DNA of 64,000 bases from Bacillota bacterium (GCA_023457255.1 JAEWMB010000028.1:15462-79461), one strand, 5' to 3'; positions 28,027 through 37,693 are shown, counted from the first letter of the stretch. Made by a program: numbers and translations. The notes: a model not told the origin generated them from the sequence alone.

Positions 28027-28054
28027 TAAAGTTTCCTATCTAAAATGTCGATGT
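28027..28054 (+). promoter_or_regulatory. Sigma-28 (motility) type promoter of yjfB
   Basis: TAAA, 16 bases, GTCGATGT: six of eight match the flagellar GCCGATAT -10 consensus. It ends 36 bases before the yjfB start. Confidence 0.55.
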
Positions 28055-28090
28055 AACTTATGTGTACAAACACAGAAAGGTGGTATATCT

Positions 28091-28267
28091 ATGGATATTG
28101 CTGCTTTATCCATGGCAAATAGCCAGGTAAATCTTATGACTCAGGTTAACACTGCTGTGTTATCGATGAATCTAAGTTCCATAAAACAGATGGGTGAAAA
28201 TATCACAAAGTTAATGGAGCAATCCGTAACTCCAAACCTGGGGCAGACTATTGATGTCAAATGTTAA
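28091..28267 (+). CDS. yjfB: YjfB-family small putative motility protein
   Basis: A 58-residue protein beginning MDIAALSMANSQVNLMTQVN with a central MNLSSIKQMGENI, typical of the YjfB family (putative motility protein) found in flagellated Firmicutes. The function is not established; family members are usually in the motility regulon. AAAGGTGG precedes the ATG by seven bases and a sigma-28-like promoter lies upstream. Its last 11 bases overlap the convergent protease gene. Confidence 0.8.
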   Translation: MDIAALSMANSQVNLMTQVNTAVLSMNLSSIKQMGENITKLMEQSVTPNLGQTIDVKC

Positions 28268-29435
28268 TAATCCCCTGATAGGCAAGTTCACTCACCACTA
28301 AATTAAAGACGCAGATTGCGATGGCAATCCAGAGAGGGAGAGTAAATAAGGCACTGGCTTTTACTTTCCCTCCGCCTTTGTACTCATAAGAAGAAGGGTT
28401 ATAATTTTCTATTGTATTACTCTTATTTTTTGAAAACAAGCTCTTAATATATTCATATCTTCCGCTATTTTTTGCTATCTTACGATAAATTAAGAAAGCT
28501 AATATTCCGCCTAACAAAGCTGCAAACCCATAGGTCCTAAAAATATCAAGCAAACTCATATCCGTTAATACTGTACTGGCACTTTCTTGAAATAGCCGAT
28601 TAAAATCTAAGCTGTCAGATCCTATTAATCTTGTGATGGAATTTGCCAGCTCTTGGTCACCACGTGTAATTGCTTCATTACTAAGGTTCTGTAAGTAATT
28701 AAAAAGTTTAGGTATTGCGTAAAGTAAGGTAATCGACCAGCCATTCATAATAAAGTGAATAATCATCGTCGAAAGAATGGAATCCGTTGCTTCTATTACA
28801 AATGCGAAAATAATTCCCATAACAAATGCATAGCAAAACTGGTTCAGATTGCCATGCAAGATTCCAAACAAAAAGGCAGACAAAAAAGCCGCTCCAAATG
28901 GATTTACTCTCCGATATCCTTGATAAAATAATCCACGGTATACAACTTCCTCCATAACACATGGTACAAAAGCGACACAAAATAATGCAAACAAATAAGA
29001 ATTATTCTGTGTAATATTTAACATGGTATCATTTATCGCAGCCACCGAAAACATTCGGGAGATGGCGTTTACAAAATTAATTCCCGGCGTGATACAGATT
29101 GTAAATAAGATTAACCATAACACATTCGATAAAGACACCTTATGAAAGCAAAGCTGCTCGCGGATACTTTTTCTATCTCCTTGACTATCATATCCCATGA
29201 AGTCAGACACAGAGCTACTAACCTGGGCACTTACCCTAATTCCCTCCGATAAACTCATTTGCCGCCTGCTTTCTATTATAAGAAAGACAACAGAAGGGCC
29301 TGCTATGATTGCCTGAGATATTAACAGCAGAAAAGCGTCATTTGATACAAAGTTTCTAAAAGATATAAAGCCTGACATAAATATAGTAGCTATGGTACAC
29401 AGGAATACTATATTTATTCTTCTAACGTAATTCAT
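28257..29435 (-). CDS. CPBP-family intramembrane metalloprotease
   Basis: A multi-pass membrane protein of about 392 residues. The CPBP (CAAX/Abi-type) protease motifs are EEVVYRG (the EExxxR motif), then FGILHGN with the conserved histidine, and a late IIHFIMNG helix. These are prenyl-type or bacteriocin-immunity-linked proteases in other bacteria; the substrate here is unknown. I chose ATG 29435, six bases after AGGAGG. It is convergent with yjfB and divergent from the acyl-ACP thioesterase. Confidence 0.9.
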   Translation of the reverse strand: MNYVRRINIVFLCTIATIFMSGFISFRNFVSNDAFLLLISQAIIAGPSVVFLIIESRRQMSLSEGIRVSAQVSSSVSDFMGYDSQGDRKSIREQLCFHKVSLSNVLWLILFTICITPGINFVNAISRMFSVAAINDTMLNITQNNSYLFALFCVAFVPCVMEEVVYRGLFYQGYRRVNPFGAAFLSAFLFGILHGNLNQFCYAFVMGIIFAFVIEATDSILSTMIIHFIMNGWSITLLYAIPKLFNYLQNLSNEAITRGDQELANSITRLIGSDSLDFNRLFQESASTVLTDMSLLDIFRTYGFAALLGGILAFLIYRKIAKNSGRYEYIKSLFSKNKSNTIENYNPSSYEYKGGGKVKASALFTLPLWIAIAICVFNLVVSELAYQGIINI

Positions 29436-29531
29436 CCCAGACCTCCTGATTTTCATTTCTGTTCTTTATATAAGACTTGTTAAGTTATTATACCATAGTT
29501 TAATTCTTATCGGAAGTTGATTTCTCCGCAC

Positions 29532-29561
29532 TTGTTATTTTTAGAAGAGACGTGATATAAT
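29532..29561 (+). promoter_or_regulatory. Promoter of the thioesterase-cvfB operon
   Basis: TTGTTA and TATAAT separated by 18 bases, about 100 bases before the start codon. Confidence 0.6.
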
Positions 29562-29562
29562 A

Positions 29563-29623
29563 GGACTGCCAAGCTGGAGGCTTGTGTAGATAACAGTCCT
29601 GAATTTAGTATCTTAAATTCAGG
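29563..29623 (+). promoter_or_regulatory. Structured leader with two competing hairpins
   Basis: GGACTG...CAGTCC (29563-29599) and CCTGAATTTA...TAAATTCAGG (29598-29623) share the bases at 29598-29599, so the two stems compete at their junction. No known riboswitch class was recognised. Confidence 0.4.
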
Positions 29624-29662
29624 GTAGAATGAGGATAATCGTGCTTCAGCGGAGGTTTTCTT

Positions 29663-30376
29663 ATGTATAGTTTTAACAGCAGAGTAAGATATAGTGAGGT
29701 TGACCATAATAAAACTATGAATGTGTCATCCATTATCAATTATTTTCAAGATTGCTCTAATTTTCAATCCGACTCTTTAGGTGTTGGAATTTCGGAATTA
29801 ACGAGGCGTTCCCGAGTATGGATTATGAGTTCCTGGCAGCTTATCATAAACCGCTATCCTGCCTTAGGAGAACCTATTACTATCGGAACATGGCCGTATG
29901 ACCATAAAGGAATGTACGGATACCGTAATTTTATTCTTTATGATGTGAGAAAAGAAGTTGCTGCTATGGCAAATTCCATTTGGGTGCTTATGGATACAAC
30001 TCTTAATCGACCGGTTAAGATTACAGAGGAAGATTACGAGGCCTATCAAAATGAGCCTGCTTATCCTATGGAGTATGCCGATCGAAAAGTTAGGATTCCG
30101 GATGATTTAACTTCCCTGCCTCCTTTTCCGGTTATGCCATCTTTTATTGATGTATTAAATCATGTGAATAATGCTCAGTATATCCGAATGGCAGCCGATT
30201 ATGTCGATGAGAGTTTTCAAATTACTCAGATGAGAGCAGATTATAGAAAATCAGCCCTATTAGGTGATATCATATATCCAAAAGTCTCCAGGACGAATGA
30301 TTGTATTACCGTAGTTCTCTCCGATCTGAAAGGGCACCCTTATGTAACCATTGCCTTTTATGGCACTAATGTATAG
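29663..30376 (+). CDS. Acyl-ACP thioesterase
   Basis: Hydrolyses acyl-ACP to release fatty acids. A 237-residue double hot-dog protein: the first half opens FNSRVRYSEVDHNKTMNVSS, with the tyrosine-rich substrate core WPYDHKGMYGYRNF; the second half has IDVLNHVNNAQYIRMAADYV with the catalytic-type Asn/His. The ribosome site GGAGG lies nine bases before the ATG. The S1-domain gene follows after 12 bases in the same operon. Confidence 0.92.
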   Translation: MYSFNSRVRYSEVDHNKTMNVSSIINYFQDCSNFQSDSLGVGISELTRRSRVWIMSSWQLIINRYPALGEPITIGTWPYDHKGMYGYRNFILYDVRKEVAAMANSIWVLMDTTLNRPVKITEEDYEAYQNEPAYPMEYADRKVRIPDDLTSLPPFPVMPSFIDVLNHVNNAQYIRMAADYVDESFQITQMRADYRKSALLGDIIYPKVSRTNDCITVVLSDLKGHPYVTIAFYGTNV

Positions 30377-30388
30377 AAAGGAATTATT

Positions 30389-31228
30389 ATGATTCAATTA
30401 GGAAAAATCCAAACACTAACCGTTATGAAAACAACGGATTTCGGTGTTTATCTGGCAGACAATTCAAGTACCGGAAAAGAAGATACCATTCTGCTGCCAA
30501 AAAACCAAGTTGCTGCAGGAACTAAATTGGGAGATCAGCTCTCTGTCTTTGTATATAAGGACTCCGAGGATCGTCCCATCGCAACACTGATCACTCCAAA
30601 ATTAACGTTAAAAGAAATCGCAGTATTAAAAGTGAAAGAGGTTACCACGATTGGAGCTTTTTTAGATTGGGGAATTGCAAAAGATTTGTTCTTACCGTTT
30701 AAAGAACAGACCCATCCTGTTACGGTTGAGGAAGAAGTATTGGTAAGTCTCTATCTTGATAAAAGCAAACGCCTTTGTGCAACTATGAAGATTTATGATA
30801 TGTTGCAGACCAACTCACCTTATCAAAAGGATGACAAGGTTACCGGTATCGTGTATGAAATCATCCCGGCCTTTGGAGCCTTTGTTGCTGTTGATTATAA
30901 ATACTCTGCCTTAATTCCAAATAAAGAACTCCATGCGAAGTTAAATCCGGGGCAAACGATTACCGCACGGGTTACTATGGTGCAAGCTGACGGCAAACTT
31001 AATCTTAGCCTGCGGGAAAAGACTTACTTACAGCTTGACACTGATTCGGAGCTTATCTATAAGAAACTAGATGCCGCCGGTGGCTTTCTCCCTTTTCATG
31101 ACAAATCTGAACCGGAGGATATAAAAAAAGAATTTAACCTCAGCAAGAATGCCTTTAAGCGTGCAATCGGCCATTTAATGAAAGAAAATAAGATTAAGAT
31201 ATTAGAGAACGGAATTCAAAAAATATAG
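30389..31228 (+). CDS. cvfB: S1 RNA-binding protein of the CvfB family
   Basis: A 279-residue RNA-binding protein with repeated S1 domains (about residues 1-60, 70-140 and 145-215), for example VMKTTDFGVYLAD and VTTIGAFLDWG, and a C-terminal winged-helix-like segment (KKEFNLSKNAFKRAIGHLMK). CvfB/YitL proteins affect virulence-factor expression and RNA metabolism in Gram-positive bacteria. GAAAGGAA lies before the ATG. Confidence 0.85.
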   Translation: MIQLGKIQTLTVMKTTDFGVYLADNSSTGKEDTILLPKNQVAAGTKLGDQLSVFVYKDSEDRPIATLITPKLTLKEIAVLKVKEVTTIGAFLDWGIAKDLFLPFKEQTHPVTVEEEVLVSLYLDKSKRLCATMKIYDMLQTNSPYQKDDKVTGIVYEIIPAFGAFVAVDYKYSALIPNKELHAKLNPGQTITARVTMVQADGKLNLSLREKTYLQLDTDSELIYKKLDAAGGFLPFHDKSEPEDIKKEFNLSKNAFKRAIGHLMKENKIKILENGIQKI

Positions 31229-31293
31229 GGAATCAGCCCGGTGGTGTCTCAATAAAGCATAAGTCCACGGACTGTCCTTGTTCATGCCAAGCA

Positions 31294-31350
31294 AAAAGGC
31301 TCTTTTTCAAACAAAAGACAAACGTCTATTCTTTGAAAAAGAGCTTTTCT
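31294..31350. terminator. Bidirectional terminator between cvfB and yvyF
   Basis: AAAGGCTCTTTTTCAAA pairs with TTTGAAAAAGAGCTTTT; T runs on both sides serve the convergent genes. Confidence 0.8.
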
Positions 31351-31364
31351 CTCTCATGGAAGAA

Positions 31365-31766
31365 CTATAAATCTAAGAAACGCATCTTAGCACGGTCACG
31401 AAAATCCTTTTGTACTTTCGGATCCTCTTTTTTATATACACTCCCTAACGTATTAGCCAGCTTATCTTTGCAAGCATTACAAAAACGACCGGTTCGTATC
31501 ATAGTACCACAGCTTTCACACTCTAAGCCGACCAAGGAATCTGCGGAAAACGCCAGACGTTCCTCACGAACCCATTGTCTAAGTTGTTGTACCGTTACTT
31601 CATTTTCCTCTGCTACTTCTTGTATGCTTGCATGAGGATTGTCATAGATGTAATTTTTCACAACTTCAAACTTTTTGTCTAAATCACGCATACAGGAAGC
31701 ACATAGTGGAATCCCACCTAAGTAATTAAATAATTTTCCACAGCTTTTACAATTTCTTACGTCCAT
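31365..31766 (-). CDS. yvyF: YvyF-like flagellar-operon zinc-ribbon protein
   Basis: A 133-residue protein with two CxxC zinc ribbons at the N-terminus (NCKSCGKLF, PLCASCMRD) and two more near residue 95 (CESCG, CNACKDK). A helix-turn-helix-like centre (HASIQEVAEENEVTVQQLRQW) lies between them. It belongs to the TIGR03826-type family found beside comF and flgM in Firmicutes. comF is 13 bases upstream. A role in flagellar regulation is inferred from the family. Confidence 0.8.
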   Translation of the reverse strand: MDVRNCKSCGKLFNYLGGIPLCASCMRDLDKKFEVVKNYIYDNPHASIQEVAEENEVTVQQLRQWVREERLAFSADSLVGLECESCGTMIRTGRFCNACKDKLANTLGSVYKKEDPKVQKDFRDRAKMRFLDL

Positions 31767-31779
31767 GTTAACCCCTTTC

Positions 31780-32517
31780 TCAGAATCCGCTTCCTATACA
31801 AACCGCAACAAAGAAAACCTCAAGACATCCAGCCCTTTGCAATACCTTTGTACACGCTTCTATGGTACTTCCTGTGGTATAAATATCATCAACTAATATC
31901 ACCCGTTTGTATGGAAAAAACTCTTCTGATCTTTCACCATTTGTTGAAATAGAGAATGCCATCTCCAGATTTCTCATTCGTTCTTTATTATCAAGCTTTT
32001 TTTGTGGTATCGTATCTACTGTTCGCACCAGAAGTTTGGTGTCTGCAGGAATAGAAAGTGCCTTTGATAGCCCTTCTGCCAACAATTGAGCTTGATTAAA
32101 TCCCCTTTGCTTATACTTATTTTTATGTAAAGGAACTGGTATCAGCACTTCAGCATTCGTTTTATATATCCATTCACCAAGGCTTCTAACCATGGAATCT
32201 ACATAGAATTCTGCATATTCCCTTTTTGCGTGATACTTAAACTCACTTAGTGATTTCTTTAATTTATCATTGTAAGGAAAACAAGCAAATCCTTTGGTAT
32301 AATGATGTTGCTGCTTAACACAGTCAAAACAATATTCTTGTTCGTGAGCCAAGACCGGCTTGCTGCATTTTTTGCAGCGGGGTTCCATTAGTAACGGAAG
32401 TTCCTCACTGCAAATACCGCATATCTTTCGTTCCCTAGAAACTAATATCTCACTGCAAATAGGACATCGCCTTGGATAAACAGCATCCAATATTTCTTTC
32501 CAAACCATTCGCCACAT
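31780..32517 (-). CDS. comF: ComF-family phosphoribosyltransferase-like protein
   Basis: A 245-residue protein of the ComF/GntX family, linked to DNA uptake in naturally competent bacteria. The N-terminus has four CxxC pairs (CPIC, CGIC, CKKC, CFDC), followed by a PRTase fold with VILVDDIYTTGSTIEAC. The genes run comF-yvyF, the B. subtilis order, although comFA/comFB were not seen. A nucleotidyltransferase gene lies 18 bases upstream in the same direction. Confidence 0.9.
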   Translation of the reverse strand: MWRMVWKEILDAVYPRRCPICSEILVSRERKICGICSEELPLLMEPRCKKCSKPVLAHEQEYCFDCVKQQHHYTKGFACFPYNDKLKKSLSEFKYHAKREYAEFYVDSMVRSLGEWIYKTNAEVLIPVPLHKNKYKQRGFNQAQLLAEGLSKALSIPADTKLLVRTVDTIPQKKLDNKERMRNLEMAFSISTNGERSEEFFPYKRVILVDDIYTTGSTIEACTKVLQRAGCLEVFFVAVCIGSGF

Positions 32518-32535
32518 GGGCTTTCACCTTCTATC

Positions 32536-33459
32536 CTAACTGCTAAATAACTTATTAGGATATTTCCCTTGTGCGATTAATTCTTGGATGGAGTCTATTA
32601 CTAATTGCTTGTCTTCTTTATAAGTAACTCCAAACCACTTATCATTGGTTCTTAATACCTTTACTTTTGCTCTGCCTTCTGCCACCATCTTACCGACTAC
32701 ACTTGGTAATAAGTATTCTTCCTTTAAATTATTTCCATCCAGTCCTTTTAAAAATGTGCGAAATCCAGCTTCCAGCTCTTGTAGGAAGTTTGGTGTAAAT
32801 CCCCACATATTCATAGATACCGAACTGTCTAATTCCATAGTTACAGGATTACCGCTGCCATCCTTACCAACTGCGATATCCCCCTGTCTCTCAATTCCAA
32901 AAGTCTCCTCCACACGGGATAAGTAACCGGATTCATCTACCTTACATACACCTCTTGTTACAATACCATTATCACTCAAGGTATTTCCAAGAACAAAGCC
33001 TGCCATGCAGAATTCATTCTCCTTATCATTGGTATCAACCTTGCTTAAGAAATCCTGCACTTTTACAAATGCTTCTTTTCCATAATAGTCATCCGCATTG
33101 ATTACTGCAAATGGTTCATTTACAACACCTTTACAACACAAGACAGCCTGTCCGGTACCCCAAGGCTTTGTACGATCCTCCGGTTTGGTAAACCCTTCCG
33201 GAAGTTTGTCAAGCTCCTGATACACATACTCTACTTCAATTTGCTTCTCAATACGACTTCCGATGATTTCTTTGAAATCCTTCTCCAGGTCATGGCGGAT
33301 AATAAATACAACTTTGTTAAATCCCGCTTCTATCGCATCGTAAATAGAGTAATCCATAATTATCTCGCCGCTTGGTCCAACTTTTTCAAGCTGCTTGATT
33401 CCTCCTCCGTAACGGCTACCAATACCTGCTGCCATAATTACTAATGTGGTCTTATTCAT
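32536..33459 (-). CDS. Sugar-phosphate nucleotidyltransferase-like protein
   Basis: A 307-residue protein with the nucleotidyltransferase signature MAAGIGSRYGGG-IKQLEKVGP at the N-terminus and the metal-binding aspartates in INADDYYGKEA. It would activate a sugar phosphate as an NDP-sugar, but the C-terminal half is unlike RmlA or GalU and the substrate is unknown. I chose ATG 33459 after AGGGGG; the longer frame lacks a site. The 33460-33710 interval shows no gene. Confidence 0.8.
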   Translation of the reverse strand: MNKTTLVIMAAGIGSRYGGGIKQLEKVGPSGEIIMDYSIYDAIEAGFNKVVFIIRHDLEKDFKEIIGSRIEKQIEVEYVYQELDKLPEGFTKPEDRTKPWGTGQAVLCCKGVVNEPFAVINADDYYGKEAFVKVQDFLSKVDTNDKENEFCMAGFVLGNTLSDNGIVTRGVCKVDESGYLSRVEETFGIERQGDIAVGKDGSGNPVTMELDSSVSMNMWGFTPNFLQELEAGFRTFLKGLDGNNLKEEYLLPSVVGKMVAEGRAKVKVLRTNDKWFGVTYKEDKQLVIDSIQELIAQGKYPNKLFSS

Positions 33460-33710
33460 AAGGAACCCCCTGATATTATAATACAATAGATACAATATCC
33501 TGCATCCGTTGTGCTTAATTAGATGAAGCGGTTAATTGCCTTATGTCAATTGACTTTGTCAATTCCTATCTTCATTAGGATTATTATACACTATGACACT
33601 TTCAGATGCACCATTTTTTTGAAAATTAACTTAGTCAATATTAATCATTTGCAAGGGTTATCTCTAATCTTAAAAAAATATCTTTTGAAAGGTTTTAACT
33701 TTTGAAAGAT

Positions 33711-35939
33711 TTATCTTTCCATTTTACCTCTTTCCATAATCCGGGATTTCAATCCCGAATAACGTTTTAATTCACTTTCATTCTCAATCATCGCCTGCAC
33801 CATATTCTCACTGCCGACGATGGTAACACATTGCTTTGCTCTAGTAACAGCGGTATATAAAAGATTTCGGTTAAATAGCATTCTCGGACCGCTGTAGATT
33901 GGAAGAACAATTGCCGGGTATTCACTTCCTTGTGATTTGTGAATTGTCACCGCATAAGCAAGTTCTAATTCCTCAAGCTGACTAAAAGGATAGGTGACCA
34001 TTCGTCCCTCATCAAACTCAACTGTTAATTCCTCGGCAAATAAGTTAATTTCCTTGATTACTCCTGTATCCCCATTAAAAACTCCTGTTCCGCTGTCAAT
34101 CGTAATACCATAACGGCTTTTGGTCTCCCAGGTGATTTGATAATTGTTCTTCACCTGCATTACCTTGTCACCCTCACGAAACATTCCCCCGGAATGTTCC
34201 TTTTCTTTTTTCTCCTGTGAGGAAGGATTCAGATATTGCTGCAATACTTGATTCAGCCTTTCAACACCGAGCTCACCTTTTCGCATCGGCGTTAGTACTT
34301 GAATATCATAAACAGAAGCATTCACATATCTTGGCATCTTATCACGAACCAATGAGATAATCACACGAATGATTGCATTCACATCATCTCTTTTTAGTAA
34401 AAAGAAATCCTTGCTCTTATTATCCAAAGTAATATGTTCTCCGGAATTAATCTTATGCGCATTCACAATAATATCACTTTCTGATGCCTGCCTGAAAATC
34501 TTTTTCAGCATTACAACCGGAAATGCTTTTGACTCTATCATATCCCTTAGAACATTTCCCGGTCCAACACTTGGTAACTGATTAACGTCGCCAACTAAAA
34601 TTACTCTGGTACCAACCGTAATGGCTTTTAACAAGGAATGCATTAAAGAGATGTCAATCATCGACATCTCATCAATGATAATTACATCTGCTTCCAGCGG
34701 ATGTAACTCGTTTCGTTCAAAGTTCATCCTGCCGTCTTTATCATCCATTCCTTTGGCAAGCTCCAGTAAGCGATGAATTGTACTTGCCTCATACCCAGTG
34801 GTTTCTTTCATACGCTTAGCGGCACGCCCTGTTGGTGCTGCGAGTAACATATCCATACCTTCTGCCTCAAAAAAACGAAGGATTGTATTAATCGTTGTGG
34901 TCTTACCGGTACCCGGGCCACCGGTTATGATTAATAATCCGCTGCGCACTGCCTCCATTACAGCATATCTCTGCATCTCATCTAGCTCTAGATTTGTTTC
35001 CTGTTCAATTTTTGCAAGCCTTGTTTCAATTTGTGCCGGAGAGATATCATACGAGATACTGAGATCAGAAAGCATATTCGCAACATTTAATTCCATATAG
35101 TAAAAGGTTGTACTATAAACTTGCTGCTCTTCCTTTGCATCTTTTATTACCAGCTTTTTTTCAAATGCAAGTGAAGTGATATGCCTCTTAACCACCTCTG
35201 CCTCTACCATTAACATCTCACAAGTTTTTCCCACCAAATTATGCATTGGAAAATACACATGGCCGTTACCGGCCGCAAGCAATAAAGCATAAAGAATACC
35301 CGCTCTTACACGATAGTCGGAATCCGTTCGAATTCCTATCCGCGAAGCGATTTCATCTGCAATCTTAAAGCCAACACCGCTGATATCTTCTGCCAAACGG
35401 TATGGATTTTCTTTTATAATCTCATACATGCGCTCTCCATACTGCTTGTATATCTTTACTGCCAGATTTAAGGAGATGCCATATTGCTGAAGAAAAAGCA
35501 TGGCACTTCTCATCTCTCTCTTTTCGGAAAACTGTCTATAAATCTCCCTTGCAAGCTTATCACTGATTCCCTTTACTTCTGCAAGACGCTCCGGTTCTTC
35601 TTCTATAATCACAAATGTTTTTTCTTTAAATTTTCGAACGATACGGGCTGCCAAAGCAGTCCCTATCCCTTTGATTGCACCGGAACCTAAATATCGTTCT
35701 ATAGATAATAAGTCCTCCGGTTCCTTCATCTCATAAGTGCTTACCTGAAATTGCTCCCCGTATAATGGGTGTGCAGTATAGCTGCCGGTTAAAGCAAGAT
35801 ATTCTCCTTCATTAACAAAAGAAAATGTTCCAACGCAGGTTACTTCATCTTCCTCCAAGGAAAGACTTAGTACAGTATAACCATTTTCAGCATTTCGATA
35901 TACAATTCTCTCTACATATCCTCTTAACTCTTCTGCCAT
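33711..35939 (-). CDS. recD2: RecD2-type ATP-dependent 5'-3' DNA helicase
   Basis: A superfamily 1B helicase acting in DNA repair independently of RecBC. The N-terminal OB and helix-hairpin-helix region (IKGIGTALAARIV, VKGISDKLAREIY) precedes Walker A GGPGTGKTT, DEMSMID, the GDVNQLPSVGPG motif and the C-terminal AVTIHKSQGSEYP / LLYTAVTRAK motifs. It is 742 residues. I chose ATG 35939, with AAAGGAAGG just upstream. It is read away from the flagellar genes and no ribosomal neighbour is coupled. Confidence 0.95.
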   Translation of the reverse strand: MAEELRGYVERIVYRNAENGYTVLSLSLEEDEVTCVGTFSFVNEGEYLALTGSYTAHPLYGEQFQVSTYEMKEPEDLLSIERYLGSGAIKGIGTALAARIVRKFKEKTFVIIEEEPERLAEVKGISDKLAREIYRQFSEKREMRSAMLFLQQYGISLNLAVKIYKQYGERMYEIIKENPYRLAEDISGVGFKIADEIASRIGIRTDSDYRVRAGILYALLLAAGNGHVYFPMHNLVGKTCEMLMVEAEVVKRHITSLAFEKKLVIKDAKEEQQVYSTTFYYMELNVANMLSDLSISYDISPAQIETRLAKIEQETNLELDEMQRYAVMEAVRSGLLIITGGPGTGKTTTINTILRFFEAEGMDMLLAAPTGRAAKRMKETTGYEASTIHRLLELAKGMDDKDGRMNFERNELHPLEADVIIIDEMSMIDISLMHSLLKAITVGTRVILVGDVNQLPSVGPGNVLRDMIESKAFPVVMLKKIFRQASESDIIVNAHKINSGEHITLDNKSKDFFLLKRDDVNAIIRVIISLVRDKMPRYVNASVYDIQVLTPMRKGELGVERLNQVLQQYLNPSSQEKKEKEHSGGMFREGDKVMQVKNNYQITWETKSRYGITIDSGTGVFNGDTGVIKEINLFAEELTVEFDEGRMVTYPFSQLEELELAYAVTIHKSQGSEYPAIVLPIYSGPRMLFNRNLLYTAVTRAKQCVTIVGSENMVQAMIENESELKRYSGLKSRIMERGKMER

Positions 35940-36034
35940 ACCCTTCCTTTCTGCACCCATTCGATACTAAAATTAATTGTGTATAAATTGCTATTTACTT
36001 TCACACAATGCTCTGCACTGTAAGTGTATAAATA

Positions 36035-36084
36035 GCCTCATTGATAAAGACAACAATTTTTATTGATGTCTTTATCAATGAGGC
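36035..36084. terminator. 17-bp perfect-stem terminator behind the flagellar operon
   Basis: GCCTCATTGATAAAGAC and its exact complement with a 16-base loop. The T run is stronger on the plus strand (TTCCTTTTTT), weaker on the minus strand, where it would follow the flgJ-like gene. Confidence 0.65.
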
Positions 36085-36212
36085 TTCCTTTTTTCATTTA
36101 TCTATTTCTGCGCCGCTATTTCCGTATATTTAGTATATGTATACACAGTGCAGACCAACTTAATAAGTGAAAGTTATAACTTCACTCTTATGCTGTTTTA
36201 TTTCAAATCTTT

Positions 36213-36557
36213 TTAAGTACTCTGATCTCTTTTCATTGCCTCATATAGCTGCTTTGCAATACCTAATTTACCGGACTCCGTAATGTCCTTTGCGTAGCTT
36301 TCATATAACATATCACCAAAGTAAGACATATACTCGTTTTCATCCTCTTCACTTTTGGCAATCGTATTCTTTACTTGTTTGATAACCTGCTCTACTAAAT
36401 AAGTCTCAAAACTCTTACAGGACTCCATCAACTCTTCATCGGTTGCAGCCTTACTATCTTTTGCAAGGCTGTTTTCTAATTTCGCTGTTTTTGATGTACC
36501 TTGTGCAGTCTGGGTCAATGTTTGAAACATTGCATCACTTCCAATGGAAATACTCAT
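36213..36557 (-). CDS. flgJ: Rod-binding protein, FlgJ N-terminal domain only
   Basis: A 114-residue protein corresponding to the rod-binding half of FlgJ: SCKSFETYLVEQVIKQVKNT and SYFGDMLYESYAKDITESGK, then LGIAKQLYEAM. The peptidoglycan-hydrolase half is absent, as in many Firmicutes. I chose ATG 36557, six bases after AAAGGAAG. It is the last gene of the mbl-flhO-flhP-flgJ run, assisting flagellar rod assembly. Confidence 0.85.
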   Translation of the reverse strand: MSISIGSDAMFQTLTQTAQGTSKTAKLENSLAKDSKAATDEELMESCKSFETYLVEQVIKQVKNTIAKSEEDENEYMSYFGDMLYESYAKDITESGKLGIAKQLYEAMKRDQST

Positions 36558-36629
36558 CTGTTTCTTCCTTTCTGCCGTGGGCAAAAATTCCGTCATAGGA
36601 CAGAAATCCTACCGAATGGAAAAATCCAT

Positions 36630-37445
36630 TTAACGACGTAAGTTATTCGCCTGCTGCAGCATCTCATCTGCGGCTGTAATTGCTTTGGAATTCATCTCAT
36701 AAGCTCTTTGCGCTACAATCAAATTCACAATTTCATCTGCTGTCTGAACATTAGAGGCTTCAAGATATCCAGTATGAATCTTACTTTGTTTTAGATTCGC
36801 ATTCTCGATTTCCTTAAGAGGAGCACCCGAGTTCTCCGTCTCGTAAAATAAACTTCCACCGGCTTTTTCTAAACCGGCAGGATTAACAAACTGAGTGAGT
36901 CCAATTTGGATTCCGGTACGTACTGCAATATTTTTCTCATTTGGATACATTAAGTTTCCGTATTCGTCCATAGTAACCTTTGAAATATCCCAGTCTTTAT
37001 TAAATACAATTGGTTGTCCATTCGTACTTAATACTGGGTATCCATCCGCGGAAGCTAATGTAACTCCTTCTGTGCCAATCGCAATACGGAAAGAACCATT
37101 TCTTGTATAAGCGGTATTCCCATCAGAATCGCGTACGGAAAATAAACCATTTCCTTCAATCGCTAAATCCCAGTCATTATTGCTTTCTTGCAAAGTCCCC
37201 TGAGTAAAGGAGGATACGATACCCGTTACTCTAACACCTGACCCAACCTGTCCAATGACAGGCTTTTCATTCCCCTCACTGTCTGTTACTTTACTCTGTA
37301 TTTTAGAATATAACAAAGAGGAGAATTGTGCTGTCTCCTTTTTATATCCTGCCGTATTAATATTAGAAAAATTATTTGATATCGTATCCAAGGTTGTTTG
37401 CTGAGAAATCATACCTGATGCCCCAGTCCAAAGTGCTCTCATCAT
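36630..37445 (-). CDS. flhP: Flagellar rod/hook-basal body protein (FlhP/FlgG type)
   Basis: A 271-residue protein starting MMRALWTGASGMISQQTTLD-type with the rod signature ISNNFSNINTAGYKKE. The middle FlgE/F/G-like segment (LAIEGNGLFSV, YTRNGSF) and the C-terminal LIVAQRAYEMNSKAITAADE are typical of FlgG-like proteins. GGAGG lies before ATG 37445; the longer frame has no site. It is the second of two such genes behind mbl, the FlhP position in Bacillus. Confidence 0.9.
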   Translation of the reverse strand: MMRALWTGASGMISQQTTLDTISNNFSNINTAGYKKETAQFSSLLYSKIQSKVTDSEGNEKPVIGQVGSGVRVTGIVSSFTQGTLQESNNDWDLAIEGNGLFSVRDSDGNTAYTRNGSFRIAIGTEGVTLASADGYPVLSTNGQPIVFNKDWDISKVTMDEYGNLMYPNEKNIAVRTGIQIGLTQFVNPAGLEKAGGSLFYETENSGAPLKEIENANLKQSKIHTGYLEASNVQTADEIVNLIVAQRAYEMNSKAITAADEMLQQANNLRR

Positions 37446-37693
37446 AAAAATCCTCCATTCTGCCGCAATCCTGAGAATTTGGCGACAGTACAAATTCGTG
37501 TGTGAAAAATCTTGATTCTTCACACCACCTCCCGTGCAAGTATTATCCTATCGTAACAAAAATTAGTGATAATAAAATCAATTTTCCCATTCTATACATC
37601 TATGTTCCTTGCCTGAAGCATTGCAGTATCTTATCCGTATGCGGGACAGAATACATTTACAGATAGAAGATACCGTGAGTGTTAATATAAAAC

